From: Wenzhouxiangella sp. AB-CW3
Lineage (GTDB): Bacteria; Pseudomonadota; Gammaproteobacteria; Xanthomonadales; Wenzhouxiangellaceae
Reading direction: 5' to 3'
Assembly (NCBI RefSeq): GCF_014725735.1
Contig: NZ_CP061368.1
Span: 3,239,225-3,303,224 of the forward strand
Length of the DNA stretch: 64,000 nucleotides
Shown: positions 32,003 to 43,433 of the stretch, one piece after another
How the letters are laid out: each line of letters begins with the position of its first letter
How positions within the stretch are numbered: position 1 is the stretch's first letter
Position numbers and translations under genes: made by a program
Notes under the pieces: generated by a model
Databases searched by the model: none
Told to the model about the DNA's origin: nothing
What the model saw: the letters and a program-made list of their open reading frames with translations, nothing else

Positions 32003-32719
32003 ATGACCACCGACACACTGTTCAGGGATGATGCCTACCGCACCGAATGCACGGCACGAGTAGAGGCCCTCACCCCGGGAGGGGTGATACTCTGCGCCAC
32101 CGTCTTCTACCCGCAAGGCGGCGGTCAGCCCGGCGATACGGGCACCCTTAGCTGGAATGGCGGCGAAGCGGCGGTCATCGATACCCGACACGGGGATGAT
32201 GGAGCAATCCTTCACGTGCTGGCCGCAGAGAGCGCGTCACCGGGAATCGGTACCGAAGTGAAAGCCACGATCGACTTCGACCGCCGTCACCGCCTGATGC
32301 GCATGCACACCTGCCTGCATCTGCTCTCGGCGGTGCTGCCCTACCCCGTCACCGGCGGCCAGGTCGGTGACGGCAGCGGCCGGCTGGACTTCGACCTGCC
32401 CGATGCACCGCACAAGTCCGAGGTCGAACAACGACTCAACGAGCTGATCCGGGCCGATCATCCGGTTGGTTCACGCTGGATCGAGGAGGCCGAGCTGGAG
32501 GCGAGGCCCGAGCTGGTCAAGACGATGTCGGTACAACCACCCAAAGGCGCCGGTCGCATTCGCTTAATCGACATTCCCGGCGTCGACCTGCAGCCCTGCG
32601 GCGGCACCCATGTCGAGCGCACCGCCGAGATCGGGACGGTACGAGTGAAGAAGATCGAGAAGAAGGGGCGTCAGAACCGGCGCGTGAAGCTCGAGTTGCT
32701 TGAGCAGACGGCGGACTGA
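32003..32719 (+). CDS. alanyl-tRNA editing protein (AlaX-like)
   Basis: 238 residues, a free-standing copy of the AlaRS editing domain. Zinc ligands are visible in HTCLHLLSAVL (H-x3-H) and CGGTHV (C-x3-H). Other family marks are YPQGGGQPGDTG near the N terminus and GGQVGDGSGRLDFDL. The protein hydrolyses Ser- or Gly-tRNA(Ala) mischarged by AlaRS. The length fits AlaX-II/YbaK-free type. It shares direction with the upstream peptidase gene; an operon is possible but not required. Confidence 0.9.
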   Translation: MTTDTLFRDDAYRTECTARVEALTPGGVILCATVFYPQGGGQPGDTGTLSWNGGEAAVIDTRHGDDGAILHVLAAESASPGIGTEVKATIDFDRRHRLMRMHTCLHLLSAVLPYPVTGGQVGDGSGRLDFDLPDAPHKSEVEQRLNELIRADHPVGSRWIEEAELEARPELVKTMSVQPPKGAGRIRLIDIPGVDLQPCGGTHVERTAEIGTVRVKKIEKKGRQNRRVKLELLEQTAD

Positions 32720-32827
32720 CCCCGGTCAGAATCTGTCCCTTGATTCGAACCCTCCGGCAACAGCAAGAGGCGGCTCCTTGCTCGTTTTCCCGTTTCTCAA
32801 GGATAGGTGGAACCGAAATGAAACCCC

Positions 32828-33427
32828 ATGGCGAACCATCCTGAACCCGACATTCGTCCGGCCCGTCCCGCGGATGCTCCGGTACTGGCAGGCTTGATGA
32901 ACGCGGCCGGCGAGGGGCTGCCTGCCTGGCTGTGGTCACGGATGGCCGAACCCGGCGAGGACGCCATGGCCTTCGGCAGCCGGCGGGTGGCTGGCGAGGA
33001 CAGCGGCTTCAGCTACCGCAATGCCCATGTCGCCGAGATCAACGGCACGGTCGCCGGCATGCTGCTGGGCTATCGCCTGGACGACCCATACGACGTCGGC
33101 AATCTCGAAGAGTTGCCAGCAGTCATCCGGCCTCTGATCGAGCTGGAAGCGCTGGCGCCCGGTTCGTGGTACGTCAACGCGATTGCCACGCTATCCGAGG
33201 TTCGCGGCCGGGGCATTGGCTCGCGCCTGCTGGGCCTAGCCGAACGGCTTTGCCTGGACTCGGGCGCTGAAGACCTCAGCCTGATCGTGGCCCGGGCCAA
33301 CACCGGGGCAGTCAGGCTCTACGAGCGACTGGGCTTTTGCACCGTGGCAACCCGCCCGCTGGTTTCCTTCCCCGGCTGCGAGCACTCGGGCGACTGGGTC
33401 CTGATGACCAGGACCCTGAGGCATTGA
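32828..33427 (+). CDS. GNAT family N-acetyltransferase
   Basis: 199 residues. Acetyl-CoA-binding motif A is seen in YVNAIATLSEVRGRGIGSRLL (Q/R-x-x-G-x-G/A pattern: RGRGIG), followed by LSLIVARANTGAVRLYERLGF, the classic motif B. The N-terminal IRPARPADAPVLAGLMNAAG is also typical. The substrate is unknown. The 3' end overlaps the open frame of the decayed DUF885 gene on the other strand. Confidence 0.87.
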   Translation: MANHPEPDIRPARPADAPVLAGLMNAAGEGLPAWLWSRMAEPGEDAMAFGSRRVAGEDSGFSYRNAHVAEINGTVAGMLLGYRLDDPYDVGNLEELPAVIRPLIELEALAPGSWYVNAIATLSEVRGRGIGSRLLGLAERLCLDSGAEDLSLIVARANTGAVRLYERLGFCTVATRPLVSFPGCEHSGDWVLMTRTLRH

Positions 33428-34650
33428 ACCGTGAACCAATCAGCGCACAGGTCCTCGACCCAGTCCATGACGTGAGCTTCGAGCACATCCAGCGGCACCG
33501 CGCCGGTCTCGAGCACGCGGGCGTGGAACTCGCGGATACCGAAATCATCACCCAGCGCCTGCGAGGGAATGGCCATGTAGCGCTCGGCCTCCGAGACCGC
33601 GCGCGCCTCGGCTGCTGGTGAGTTGGCATACATGTACTCGAGCACGTCTTCACGCGACCAGCCGTGGTAGTGCAGACCGGTGTCGACGACCAGGCGAATG
33701 GCGCGCCACAGTTCGGCGGCATAGGCACCGAAACGGGCATAGGGATCTTCATAGATGCCCATTTCTTGGCCCAGGTACTCAGCGTACAGGCCCCAGCCCT
33801 CGACATAGGCGGTATAGCTGCCGAATCGGCGAAAGCGCGGCAGTTCTTCGGTTTCCTGCTGCAGCGCGAGCTGGAAGTGGTGACCGGGCGCGGCCTCGTG
33901 CAGGAACAGCGCCTCCACGCCCCAGCTCGGGCGGGCGCTGAGATCGTAGGTGTTGGCGTAGAAGATGCCAGGTCGCGAGCCATCGGCAGCCGGGCGCTGG
34001 TAGGAACCGCCGGCTGCACGATGCCCCGAGCCATCCCTTCGCGCATGTTGGCAATGGCCTGGTCCACCCACACGGTCCATTCGGTCACACGCTGGCGCCT
34101 GGCATCGTAGTCCTCGGCATTCCTGAACGGCTGGGCGCCGTCTCCGGAACCGAGCATCACGAGCGTATTGACCGGGTTGCGGAACTGGTTGATCGGCAGC
34201 AGTTGACCGGGGTACTCGGCCCCCTCGATGGCACGCTCACGCTCGCTTTCGAACATGCGGTAGCTGAACAGGTCCTGGCCTGCCAAGCCGTCGCTGCTGA
34301 TCGCACGCAGGCGTTCCAGGGAATCCCGGTGATGCTCGAGCACGCGGTTGCGGTGGTCTTCACCCAGCGAGTTGGGCCAGCGATCCGACCAGCGGTGGTC
34401 GCCCATGAATGTGGCCCGCAAGGGACTCAGTTCCAGGGAGGCCTCGAAGAACTGCTCATAGAGGTTGTCGAGTCGCGCGCCTCGCTCGGCGACATCATCG
34501 ACCGCCCCGTTGGCATCGGCAGATACTGCAGTCGATTCGGAGCGGACCACCTCGGGCTCGGCCGGCTCGCTGGTCACGTCATGACCGGATTCGCAGGCTG
34601 CCAGCAGCAGAAAAAAGCAACAGGAACGGCAAAAGTTTCGACATCCTCAT
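33319..34650 (-). pseudogene. DUF885 family lipoprotein, frameshifted and internally deleted
   Basis: A DUF885 (HEAAPGHHFQ-type metallopeptidase-like) gene in pieces. The start ATG 34650 has an AAGGG site and gives MSKLLPFLLLF, but the frame then stops early. Removing one T from the T6 run at 34616-34611 restores a lipobox, LLLAACESGHDV, that joins the downstream frame. That frame runs through LDNLYEQFFEASLELSPLRA to NMREGMARGIVQPA. At about 34008-34016 the family homology jumps to GGSYQRPAADGSRPGIFYAN in another frame, so roughly 150-190 residues expected in DUF885 proteins are missing. The C terminus also reads into the GNAT gene without a family-like stop. The intact protein would be an exported dipeptidase-like enzyme. 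Confidence 0.8.
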
Positions 34651-34796
34651 ATCACCCTTGGATCAGTCAGTCGCGCGGATTAGCATGCCCCGTGACGGGT
34701 ACGACCCATGAGACTGGCTTTCATGGCATCGTTGGATTTCCGACGTACGTGACTGTATTCATGGCCTTCCGCGCAATCCGAGAAGGAAAGAACAAC

Positions 34797-34973
34797 ATGG
34801 AGCTTTATTCGTTTGCCTGCCCCTGGTGCAACGAGCCCAACGAACTGCCGCTCGATCCCGGTGAACTGGGACAGGAAGTGGTGATGGACTGCCGTGTGTG
34901 CTGTCGGCCGATAGAGATCAAGCTGCCCGACCAGCCCGACGGCGAGCCCATGGTGCGCGGTGAAGGACAGTAA
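34797..34973 (+). CDS. CPXCG-type small cysteine-rich protein
   Basis: 58 residues: ELYSFACPWCNEPNELPLDP and DCRVCCRPIEIKL form two Cys pairs (CPWC, CRVC) likely binding one zinc. This is the CPXCG family, small proteins of unknown role widespread in gammaproteobacteria. ATG 34797 with AAGGAA 9 bases upstream was chosen; the frame continues upstream without family features. Confidence 0.88.
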   Translation: MELYSFACPWCNEPNELPLDPGELGQEVVMDCRVCCRPIEIKLPDQPDGEPMVRGEGQ

Positions 34974-34994
34974 CACGGCCCGCCGGTATTCCGA

Positions 34995-35024
34995 TTGACC
35001 GTGCGATCAGGCGAGATCTATACT
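34995..35024 (+). promoter_or_regulatory. sigma-70 promoter of the glycosyltransferase-like gene
   Basis: TTGACC (34995-35000), an 18-bp spacer and TATACT (35019-35024) form a good match to the consensus, 57 bases before the TTG start at 35081. Confidence 0.6.
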
Positions 35025-35080
35025 TCGGCTCACTCGCCCGTCATTCGTGATCACTCCTGCAATTTCGCCGGCCCACTGTC

Positions 35081-35917
35081 TTGAGAGATTTCATCGAAGA
35101 GCAATTCTTTCGTCTGGCCGCCAGCGGCCTGGTGCCCCGACGCCTGTTCCGGCCGAAACTGCCCGATTCACCTCCACCGGCCGGCGACCTGCTCGACCTG
35201 GAGATCGTCAGCCACTGCTGGAAGTACGGGCGTCTGCTGAACTACCAACTCAGTTCCCTCGTGCTGCACCCGCCACGCAACTGTCGCGTGACCATGACCG
35301 TGTTTCACTGCCCCGAGGATGCCGATACCGGGCACATACTCGACTACTTCGCCGGGCAGCGCGTGACCAACGTAATCTGGAACTGGCAGCCGTTGGAAAA
35401 GGAGAGGCTGTTCCGACGCGCCATCGGCCGCAACCAGGCGGCACTGGCAACACGCGCCGACTGGATTTGGTTCACCGATTGCGATGTAACCTTCCAGGTC
35501 GGTGCCCTGGACGAGCTCGCTGTCGAATTGCGCGAGCACGATGCCATACTGACCTTTCCGCAGATTCACCAGGTCAGCGAAATGCTCCAGCCCGACGATC
35601 CAATCTTTACCCACGCCGAGCAGGCGCCGGCCATACTGGACCTGGACCTGTCCCGCTTCGAACCCGAACGACGCGAAAAGGCCGTCGGCGGGCTACAGAT
35701 CCTGCGCGGCGACGTCGCCCGGGCCGTGGGCTACTGCGCCAACATCGGCGTGTACCAGCGCCCGGCAAAAAGATTCGGCAACACCTGGGAAGACCGCACA
35801 TACCGCTGGCTGCTGGGCACTCACGGTGAACCGCTGAGCACGGCCAGCTTCTACCGGATCCGGCACGCTCGGAAGGGCCGCAAGGGCAGCGACTTCCGGG
35901 TTCGGCCGCGCGACTGA
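35081..35917 (+). CDS. glycosyltransferase family 2-like protein
   Basis: 278 residues. After a short head, LEIVSHCWKYGRLLNYQLSS and RVTMTVFHCPEDADTGHILDYF look like the nucleotide-binding half of a GT-A fold. WIWFTDCDVTFQVGALDELA supplies a D-C-D motif for the metal/UDP-sugar site. The start is TTG 35081 (no ATG lies nearby in frame; MRDFIEEQFFRL opens the protein). The C terminus is basic. Donor and acceptor are unknown, and it stands alone with its own promoter. Confidence 0.7.
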   Translation: MRDFIEEQFFRLAASGLVPRRLFRPKLPDSPPPAGDLLDLEIVSHCWKYGRLLNYQLSSLVLHPPRNCRVTMTVFHCPEDADTGHILDYFAGQRVTNVIWNWQPLEKERLFRRAIGRNQAALATRADWIWFTDCDVTFQVGALDELAVELREHDAILTFPQIHQVSEMLQPDDPIFTHAEQAPAILDLDLSRFEPERREKAVGGLQILRGDVARAVGYCANIGVYQRPAKRFGNTWEDRTYRWLLGTHGEPLSTASFYRIRHARKGRKGSDFRVRPRD

Positions 35918-35984
35918 CCGATTACCAATGTACCCCGTCATTCATTCTGTAACTTACTAACGGTCTCACTTTTGAGATCATTAA

Positions 35985-36854
35985 TCAGGAGCCAGTCGCA
36001 GCCGGCTGGGGATCGAGCCCCAGATTCCGGCACAGCGCCAGGGTGGCCCGGGCGCGATTGAGCGTGTAGAAGTGCAGCCCCGGTGCGCCGCCATCGAGCA
36101 GACGCCGGCACAGTTCGGTTACCACGTCCTCACCGAAAGCCGCGATCGATTCGCGGTCGCCGGCATCATCCCAGGCTTTGAGGCGCTTGGCGATCCAGAG
36201 TGGTATTTCGGCTCCGCACATCTGCGAAAAACGCGCCAGGCCGGTGTAGTTGGTGATCGGCATGATGCCGGGCACAATGGGAACACTCACACCCAGCGAT
36301 CGAGCCTCATCGACAAACCGAAAGTAACTGTCGGCGCTGAAGAAGTACTGGGTGATGGCGCCATCGGCCCCGGCGGCGACCTTGTCACGGAAGTGCTTCA
36401 GGTCATCGTCCGGGGTCCGCGACTCGGGGTGATGTTCGGGGTAGCAGGCCACCTCGATATGAAAGGTATTGCCATAGCGCTTGCGTATGAAGCGCACTAG
36501 GTCGACCGCGTAGGGGAAGACACCGGCACCGCTGCCCGAGGGCCGGTCGCCGCGCAGGACCACCAGGCGCTTGATGCCATGCGCACGATAATCATCAAGC
36601 AGTGCCTCGATATCGTCGTCGCTTTCGGCCATACAGGAAATATGGGGAGCAGCCTCGATACCGGTGGCTTCGGCAATGGACAGCACGGTTTCGCGCGTGC
36701 GGTCACGGGTCGAACCGCCGGCACCGAAAGTCACCGACATGTAGGCCGGCTGCAGCGTGGCCAACCGGTCGCGTGCACGCTCGAATGCCACCTGCTGCGC
36801 GGCACTGCGCGGCGGGAAGAATTCGAAGCTGAGTTGGGGTGCGGAATCGGACAT
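35985..36854 (-). CDS. metF: 5,10-methylenetetrahydrofolate reductase
   Basis: 289 residues, normal for MetF. Motifs include LSFEFFPPRSAAQQ at the N terminus, YMSVTFGAGGSTRDRT, HISCMAESDDDI, RLVVLRGDRPSG and GADGAITQYFFSADSYFRFVDEA, which form the FAD/TIM-barrel site. It makes 5-methyl-THF for methionine synthesis. It is the last gene of the reverse-strand set metK-ahcY-metF that runs the methyl cycle. The gap to ahcY (111 bp) carries a GTGAAAGG-family repeat. Confidence 0.95.
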   Translation of the reverse strand: MSDSAPQLSFEFFPPRSAAQQVAFERARDRLATLQPAYMSVTFGAGGSTRDRTRETVLSIAEATGIEAAPHISCMAESDDDIEALLDDYRAHGIKRLVVLRGDRPSGSGAGVFPYAVDLVRFIRKRYGNTFHIEVACYPEHHPESRTPDDDLKHFRDKVAAGADGAITQYFFSADSYFRFVDEARSLGVSVPIVPGIMPITNYTGLARFSQMCGAEIPLWIAKRLKAWDDAGDRESIAAFGEDVVTELCRRLLDGGAPGLHFYTLNRARATLALCRNLGLDPQPAATGS

Positions 36855-36898
36855 TGCGGCTTCAACGATTAGTTGGGGCGAATATCACACTTTGCTGG

Positions 36899-36964
36899 AG
36901 GTGAAAGGTAAGAGGTAAAAGGTAAAAGGAAAGAAAGAAGTGGGCGCACCTTTCACCTTTCACC
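36899..36964. repeat. GTGAAAGG / CCTTTCAC inverted repeat between ahcY and metF
   Basis: The purine arm GGTGAAAGGTAAGAGGTAAA (36900-36919 on) and the pyrimidine arm ACCTTTCACCTTTCACC (36948-36964) are inverted copies of the family at 57-152 and 3800-3944. The right arm ends 2 bases before the ahcY stop codon. Confidence 0.75.
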
Positions 36965-36965
36965 A

Positions 36966-38426
<1,461 letters not shown>

Positions 38427-38466
38427 AAGATGGGTCCTCGTTAAGCGTTTAAGTCGGTAGCTCTTG

Positions 38467-38545
38467 AGTGTGAAGTTTGAAGTGTGAAGTGGCGGGCACC
38501 CCTTGAAGCCCCTGTCTCTTCACACTTCACACTGAACACTTCACA

Positions 38546-38547
<2 letters not shown>
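38467..38547. repeat. AGTGTGAAGTG inverted repeat between metK and ahcY
   Basis: The left arm 38467-38491 (AGTGTGAAGTTTGAAGTGTG...) and the right arm 38518-38547 (reverse strand AGTGTGAAGTGTTCAGTGTG...) can form a hairpin. The right arm overlaps the metK stop codon (38546-38548). It is a different word from the CTTTCAC family but has the same layout. Confidence 0.75.
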
Positions 38548-39766
<1,219 letters not shown>

Positions 39767-39856
39767 GACGGAAATATCTCTTGATCGGGATAGAAAGATG
39801 GATTGTAGCGCAGATGGCGTGAGGATGCATGGGTACGCGACTGCCTTGCGATCAGT

Positions 39857-41287
39857 TCACAGGTACGGGGAGAACAGCCAGCACAGGGAATCCCGCAGCC
39901 TGACAGGAAACGATCGTCCATCGACCTCCTCCAGGGTAACCGGGCGGCCCTTGCTGGCGGCACGATCGATGGCATCGATCAGCCCGGCGGCAAAGGCCTC
40001 GCCATAGACCTCGACCTGCAACTCGAAGTTGAGTCGCAGGCTTCGCGGGTCCCAGTTGGCCGACCCGATCAAGCTGTAGTAGCCGTCGACCACGAATAGC
40101 TTGGCGTGGCTGAACGGCGCGGGCTGGTAATGCACGTGCACGCCGCGAAACAGAATCTCCCAGAGCATGTTGCGGGTGGCCCAGTGGACAAACGGGAGGT
40201 TGTTGATCTCCGGCAACACGATCTGAACCCTGACCCCACGCACGGCAGCGGCCTGGATGGCACCGATCAGTTCGCGCGACGGCAGGAAATACGGCGTCAT
40301 GATGCGCACCGAATGGCGCGCCGTGGCGATGGCTGCCGACAGCAGCATGTTGAGGCGATCGAGGTCCTCGTCGGGACCGTCGGTAACGGTGCGACAAACC
40401 AGGTCACCGGTGGCTGTCGCGCGCCCCTTCGGGGGTTCCGGGTGATCACCCGCCGAAAAGGCCCACATGCGCAGAAACTCCGAGCGCAGTTGATGGACGA
40501 TGGGTCCGATCAGGCGAAAATGCACATCCTGGGTGCGATTGCGGTTATCCGGGTCCTCGACCAGGTGACGGTCGCTGATGTTCATGCCACCGGTAAATCC
40601 GACCTCGTCGTCAACCACCAGGATCTTGTGATGATTGCGCATGTTGATCGCGATCGACGGGGGCAGCAGCCGGGGCGGCAGAAACCGGGCCACGCGAACG
40701 CCCGAGCGCCCCAGCGAACGGCTGGCGCGCGGTATCGAGTACCACTCCCCAAAACCATCGATCATCACGCGCACATCGACGCCACGCGCGGCGGCATCGG
40801 CCAGTGCCTGGCGGAATTCGGACCCTGTCTTGTCGTGATCAAGTATGTAGGTGGTCAACAGCACATGGCTGCGGGCCTGCCGGATGCATTCGAGCATGGC
40901 CGGGAAAGCCTGCTCTCCGTTGATCAGCGGCTCGACGGCATTGCCGCGCACCATCGGATGCCGGCTCAGTGCCTGCCCGACCCGCCCGAGCGCCAGGAAT
41001 TCATCGTGGATCTGTTCAGGCAGCGGGTGGGTGCGATCGATACTTCGACCTCGCTCGTAGCCGATCTGCAACCGACCCAGATCCAGGCGCTGGGCCCGGC
41101 CACGGGCCCGATTGAGCCCGAAGAACAGATAAAGCAGCGGGCCGGCCACCGGTGCCAGCACGCACACCGCAATCCAGCCGAACGCCGCGCGCGGATCGCG
41201 CTTGTAGAGCAGCGCATGCAAGGCCGTGGCCGGCGCCAGCACGGCATGGAACAGCAGGATCATCAAAGTTTCGAAGCCCGGATTCAT
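39857..41287 (-). CDS. cls: cardiolipin synthase (PLD superfamily)
   Basis: 476 residues. Two N-terminal membrane helices (about 5-50) precede two HKD motifs: HHKILVVDDEVGFTGG and HAKLFVVDGYYSLIGSANWD. It joins two phosphatidylglycerols into cardiolipin at the inner membrane. GTP/Na-stress relevance fits the neighbouring Mrp antiporter, but the link is only positional. The gene is divergent from the NERD gene across 147 bp. Confidence 0.93.
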   Translation of the reverse strand: MNPGFETLMILLFHAVLAPATALHALLYKRDPRAAFGWIAVCVLAPVAGPLLYLFFGLNRARGRAQRLDLGRLQIGYERGRSIDRTHPLPEQIHDEFLALGRVGQALSRHPMVRGNAVEPLINGEQAFPAMLECIRQARSHVLLTTYILDHDKTGSEFRQALADAAARGVDVRVMIDGFGEWYSIPRASRSLGRSGVRVARFLPPRLLPPSIAINMRNHHKILVVDDEVGFTGGMNISDRHLVEDPDNRNRTQDVHFRLIGPIVHQLRSEFLRMWAFSAGDHPEPPKGRATATGDLVCRTVTDGPDEDLDRLNMLLSAAIATARHSVRIMTPYFLPSRELIGAIQAAAVRGVRVQIVLPEINNLPFVHWATRNMLWEILFRGVHVHYQPAPFSHAKLFVVDGYYSLIGSANWDPRSLRLNFELQVEVYGEAFAAGLIDAIDRAASKGRPVTLEEVDGRSFPVRLRDSLCWLFSPYL

Positions 41288-41434
41288 GGCATCGACCCAG
41301 CATCAGCCAGTCAGCAGTGTCGGCTCCCACTTCAACACTTGCAACCCAAAGGGCCCGACCTGGCCTGTCTGACTTGCAGTCTCCCACGTTCGCCTCCACC
41401 CTTCGTCTTTCCGGAGTATGGCAGAATCCACCCC

Positions 41435-42220
41435 ATGGCCGATCTTTCTCATGTCACCGAATACGCCGCCCTGACCCGACATCGCCGGGAAATGGAACAG
41501 GCCAGACAGCAGCGCCGGCGACGCCTGGCGCTGACTCTGAGCCTGGTCGTGGCCATCAGCGCGGGGGGCTACCTGGTCTCACCGCCCCTGGGTCTGATGC
41601 TGACTGGCATCGGTGCCATGGTACTGTTCTTTGCCGCGGTGACCGGTGGATCAAGCGTGCCGCATCATGTCATGGCCGGAGTCGAAGGCGAGGCCCGTGT
41701 ACTCGAGCGGCTCGGCGAGCTGCCCGATAACCACGTGGTGTTCAACCAGGTCCAGGTGCCCGACCCGCAATTGCCCAATGGACGCCGGGAACTGGATTTC
41801 GTGGTTGTGGGCCCCGCTGCGGTGACGATCATCGAAGTCAAGAATACGCCAGGCCTGATCCAGGTCGAGCCCGACCGGCGCCAGTGGCGCGTCGTGACCC
41901 GGGCCGGTTGCGGCAGCCGACCCGGCTGGAATGCCATAGACAACCCGTTGCCACAGGTCCGATCGCAGGTCGATACACTGGAACGCTGGGCGCTGCGGCA
42001 CGGCCAGGTATTGCGCCCGAAGGCCATGGTCTGCTTTGCCCGTTCCGACGCTTCAATCGCCGAACCGGAGCTGGCCGATATACCGGTGGTCACGACGAGG
42101 GAATTGCTGGAACACGTGGCGGCCACACAGTCCGGCCCGGCATTTTCAGACCATGATCGCCAGGCAGCGCTTAGCCTGTTGAAGCAAACCACGGCCCCGC
42201 AGGTTCCAGCCGCCGCCTGA
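41435..42220 (+). CDS. NERD domain (nuclease-related) membrane protein
   Basis: 261 residues. A basic head and two membrane helices (about 31-68) are followed by a NERD domain: GVEGEARVLERLGELPDNHVV, NGRRELDFVVVGPAAVTIIEVKNTPG. The E-x-D-F-x14-E-V-K pattern is that of restriction-endonuclease-like nucleases. NERD proteins are suspected nucleases of unknown target. The catalytic Asp, Glu and Lys appear intact. ATG 41435 was chosen; the frame is open far upstream without features. Confidence 0.82.
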   Translation: MADLSHVTEYAALTRHRREMEQARQQRRRRLALTLSLVVAISAGGYLVSPPLGLMLTGIGAMVLFFAAVTGGSSVPHHVMAGVEGEARVLERLGELPDNHVVFNQVQVPDPQLPNGRRELDFVVVGPAAVTIIEVKNTPGLIQVEPDRRQWRVVTRAGCGSRPGWNAIDNPLPQVRSQVDTLERWALRHGQVLRPKAMVCFARSDASIAEPELADIPVVTTRELLEHVAATQSGPAFSDHDRQAALSLLKQTTAPQVPAAA

Positions 42221-42261
42221 GGGCGCCTCGGGGGTGCCCTGGCGGCAACCCGCTCTGCGGG
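42221..42261 (+). terminator. two small GC hairpins between NERD and Mrp genes
   Basis: GGGCGCC-TCGGG-GGTGCCC (42221-42239, one G-U pair) and CCCGC-TCT-GCGGG (42249-42261). They could end the NERD transcript before the antiporter operon. No T-tract follows. Confidence 0.4.
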
Positions 42262-42303
42262 ACGCTCCAAGCCAATAACGAGAATTGATATCATTTGCTG
42301 GCT

Positions 42304-42795
42304 ATGTCTATACGTTATGTCATTTCACTGACGCTGATTCTGGCCACGCTGTGGCTGGCCATTTCCGGTGTCTACAAGCCGGTCATACTGTTTCTGGGCG
42401 CTGGTTCGGTGGCGCTGGTGGTCTGGCTGTCGCTGCGCATGGAAGTGGTCGGTGTCGAGCACAACCCCGGCCTGTTTTCCTGGCGGCTGCCCCTGTACTG
42501 GGCCTGGCTGCTGTGGCAGATCGTGATCTCGAACCTCAATGTCGCACACATCATTCTTTCGCCATCGCGCGTTAGGCCGCGCATTTTCTCGGTGCCCATC
42601 GGTCATGAGACGGCCGTGGCCAAGGTCACCTATGCCAACTCCGTGACCCTGACGCCGGGCACGGTAACCCTGCTGCTCGACGAGGACGAACTGACGGTCC
42701 ACGCACTGGATGTGCATTCGGCCCGGGAACTCGAGAGCGGCGCCATGGACGAAAAAATCGCCTGGCTCGAAGGTTCCAAGAGGGAGCGACCCTGA
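42304..42795 (+). CDS. mrpE: Mrp-type Na+/H+ antiporter subunit E
   Basis: 163 residues, two N-terminal helices and a soluble tail. VISNLNVAHIILSPSRVRPR, TYANSVTLTPGTVTLLLDED and LTVHALDV are MnhE/MrpE features. The subunit caps the antiporter complex in the inner membrane. ATG 42304 was chosen because the family opens with the first helix (SIRYVISLTLILATLWL). It starts the ten-gene operon to 49752. Confidence 0.9.
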   Translation: MSIRYVISLTLILATLWLAISGVYKPVILFLGAGSVALVVWLSLRMEVVGVEHNPGLFSWRLPLYWAWLLWQIVISNLNVAHIILSPSRVRPRIFSVPIGHETAVAKVTYANSVTLTPGTVTLLLDEDELTVHALDVHSARELESGAMDEKIAWLEGSKRERP

Positions 42796-42796
42796 C

Positions 42797-43090
42797 ATGA
42801 CCGTGGTTCTGTTGCTGACCACCCTGGCGGTGTTTGCCACCATGGCCCTGGCCCTGGTGCGCGCACTCAAGGGCCCGCGGGTATACGACCGCATCCTCGC
42901 GGTCAACGTCTTCGGCACCAAGACCGTGCTGATCGTGGCCCTGATCGCCTACATCACCGGCCACCACGACCTGATCGACGTGGCCCTGGTCTATGCCCTG
43001 ATCAACTTCATCGCCATCGTTGCCGTACTCAAGCTCAGCAAGATGCGCGATCTGGCCCGGGCCGGAAAAGGGGACATCACCGATGGCTGA
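42797..43090 (+). CDS. mrpF: Mrp-type antiporter subunit F
   Basis: 97 residues and three helices. RALKGPRVYDRILAVNVFGT and DLIDVALVYALINFIAIVA are classic MnhF/MrpF sequences, with a conserved Asp in the second helix that may take part in ion movement. ATG 42797 follows the mrpE stop by one base. It overlaps mrpG by 8 bases. Confidence 0.93.
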   Translation: MTVVLLLTTLAVFATMALALVRALKGPRVYDRILAVNVFGTKTVLIVALIAYITGHHDLIDVALVYALINFIAIVAVLKLSKMRDLARAGKGDITDG

Positions 43091-43433
43091 AACCGCGATC
43101 AATATCCTGTCCTGGATCCTGATGCTGACCGGCGGCGCCGCCGGCGTCATTGGCGGCATCGGCCTGCTGCGCCTGCCCGACTTCTACACCCGCCTGCATG
43201 CAGCCGGCGTCACCGAAACCCTGTGCGCCCTGGCCATTCTGCTGGGACTGGCGCTGCAGACCGGACTCAGCCTGGTCACCATCAAGCTGGTGCTGATCCT
43301 GGTGTTTCTGCTGTTTACAGCACCCACGGCCACCCACGCCCTGGCCAGGGCAGCCATGGTCGATGAGGTCGAACCCGAAGTCATCGACAACGAAACCGGG
43401 CCCACAACGGGAGAGCCGTCATCGAATACCTGA
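43083..43433 (+). CDS. mrpG: Mrp-type antiporter subunit G
   Basis: 116 residues and three helices. GGIGLLRLPDFYTRLHAAGV is the MnhG/MrpG signature (LPDxYTRxHAA). The C-terminal tail is acidic and longer than usual (EVEPEVIDNETGPTTGEPSS). ATG 43083 overlaps mrpF by 8 bases. The 3' end overlaps the proposed start of the DUF4040 gene by 16 bases. Confidence 0.93.
   Translation: MAETAINILSWILMLTGGAAGVIGGIGLLRLPDFYTRLHAAGVTETLCALAILLGLALQTGLSLVTIKLVLILVFLLFTAPTATHALARAAMVDEVEPEVIDNETGPTTGEPSSNT

Noticed and set aside
33312-34577. Intact 421-residue protein on the reverse strand
   Set aside because: Only its first half has DUF885 homology; the second half is an out-of-frame Arg/Pro/Ser-rich translation, whereas the family sequence continues in another frame.
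42221-42261. Strong rho-independent terminator
   Set aside because: The hairpins are short and lack a T-tract, so only a weak call was kept.
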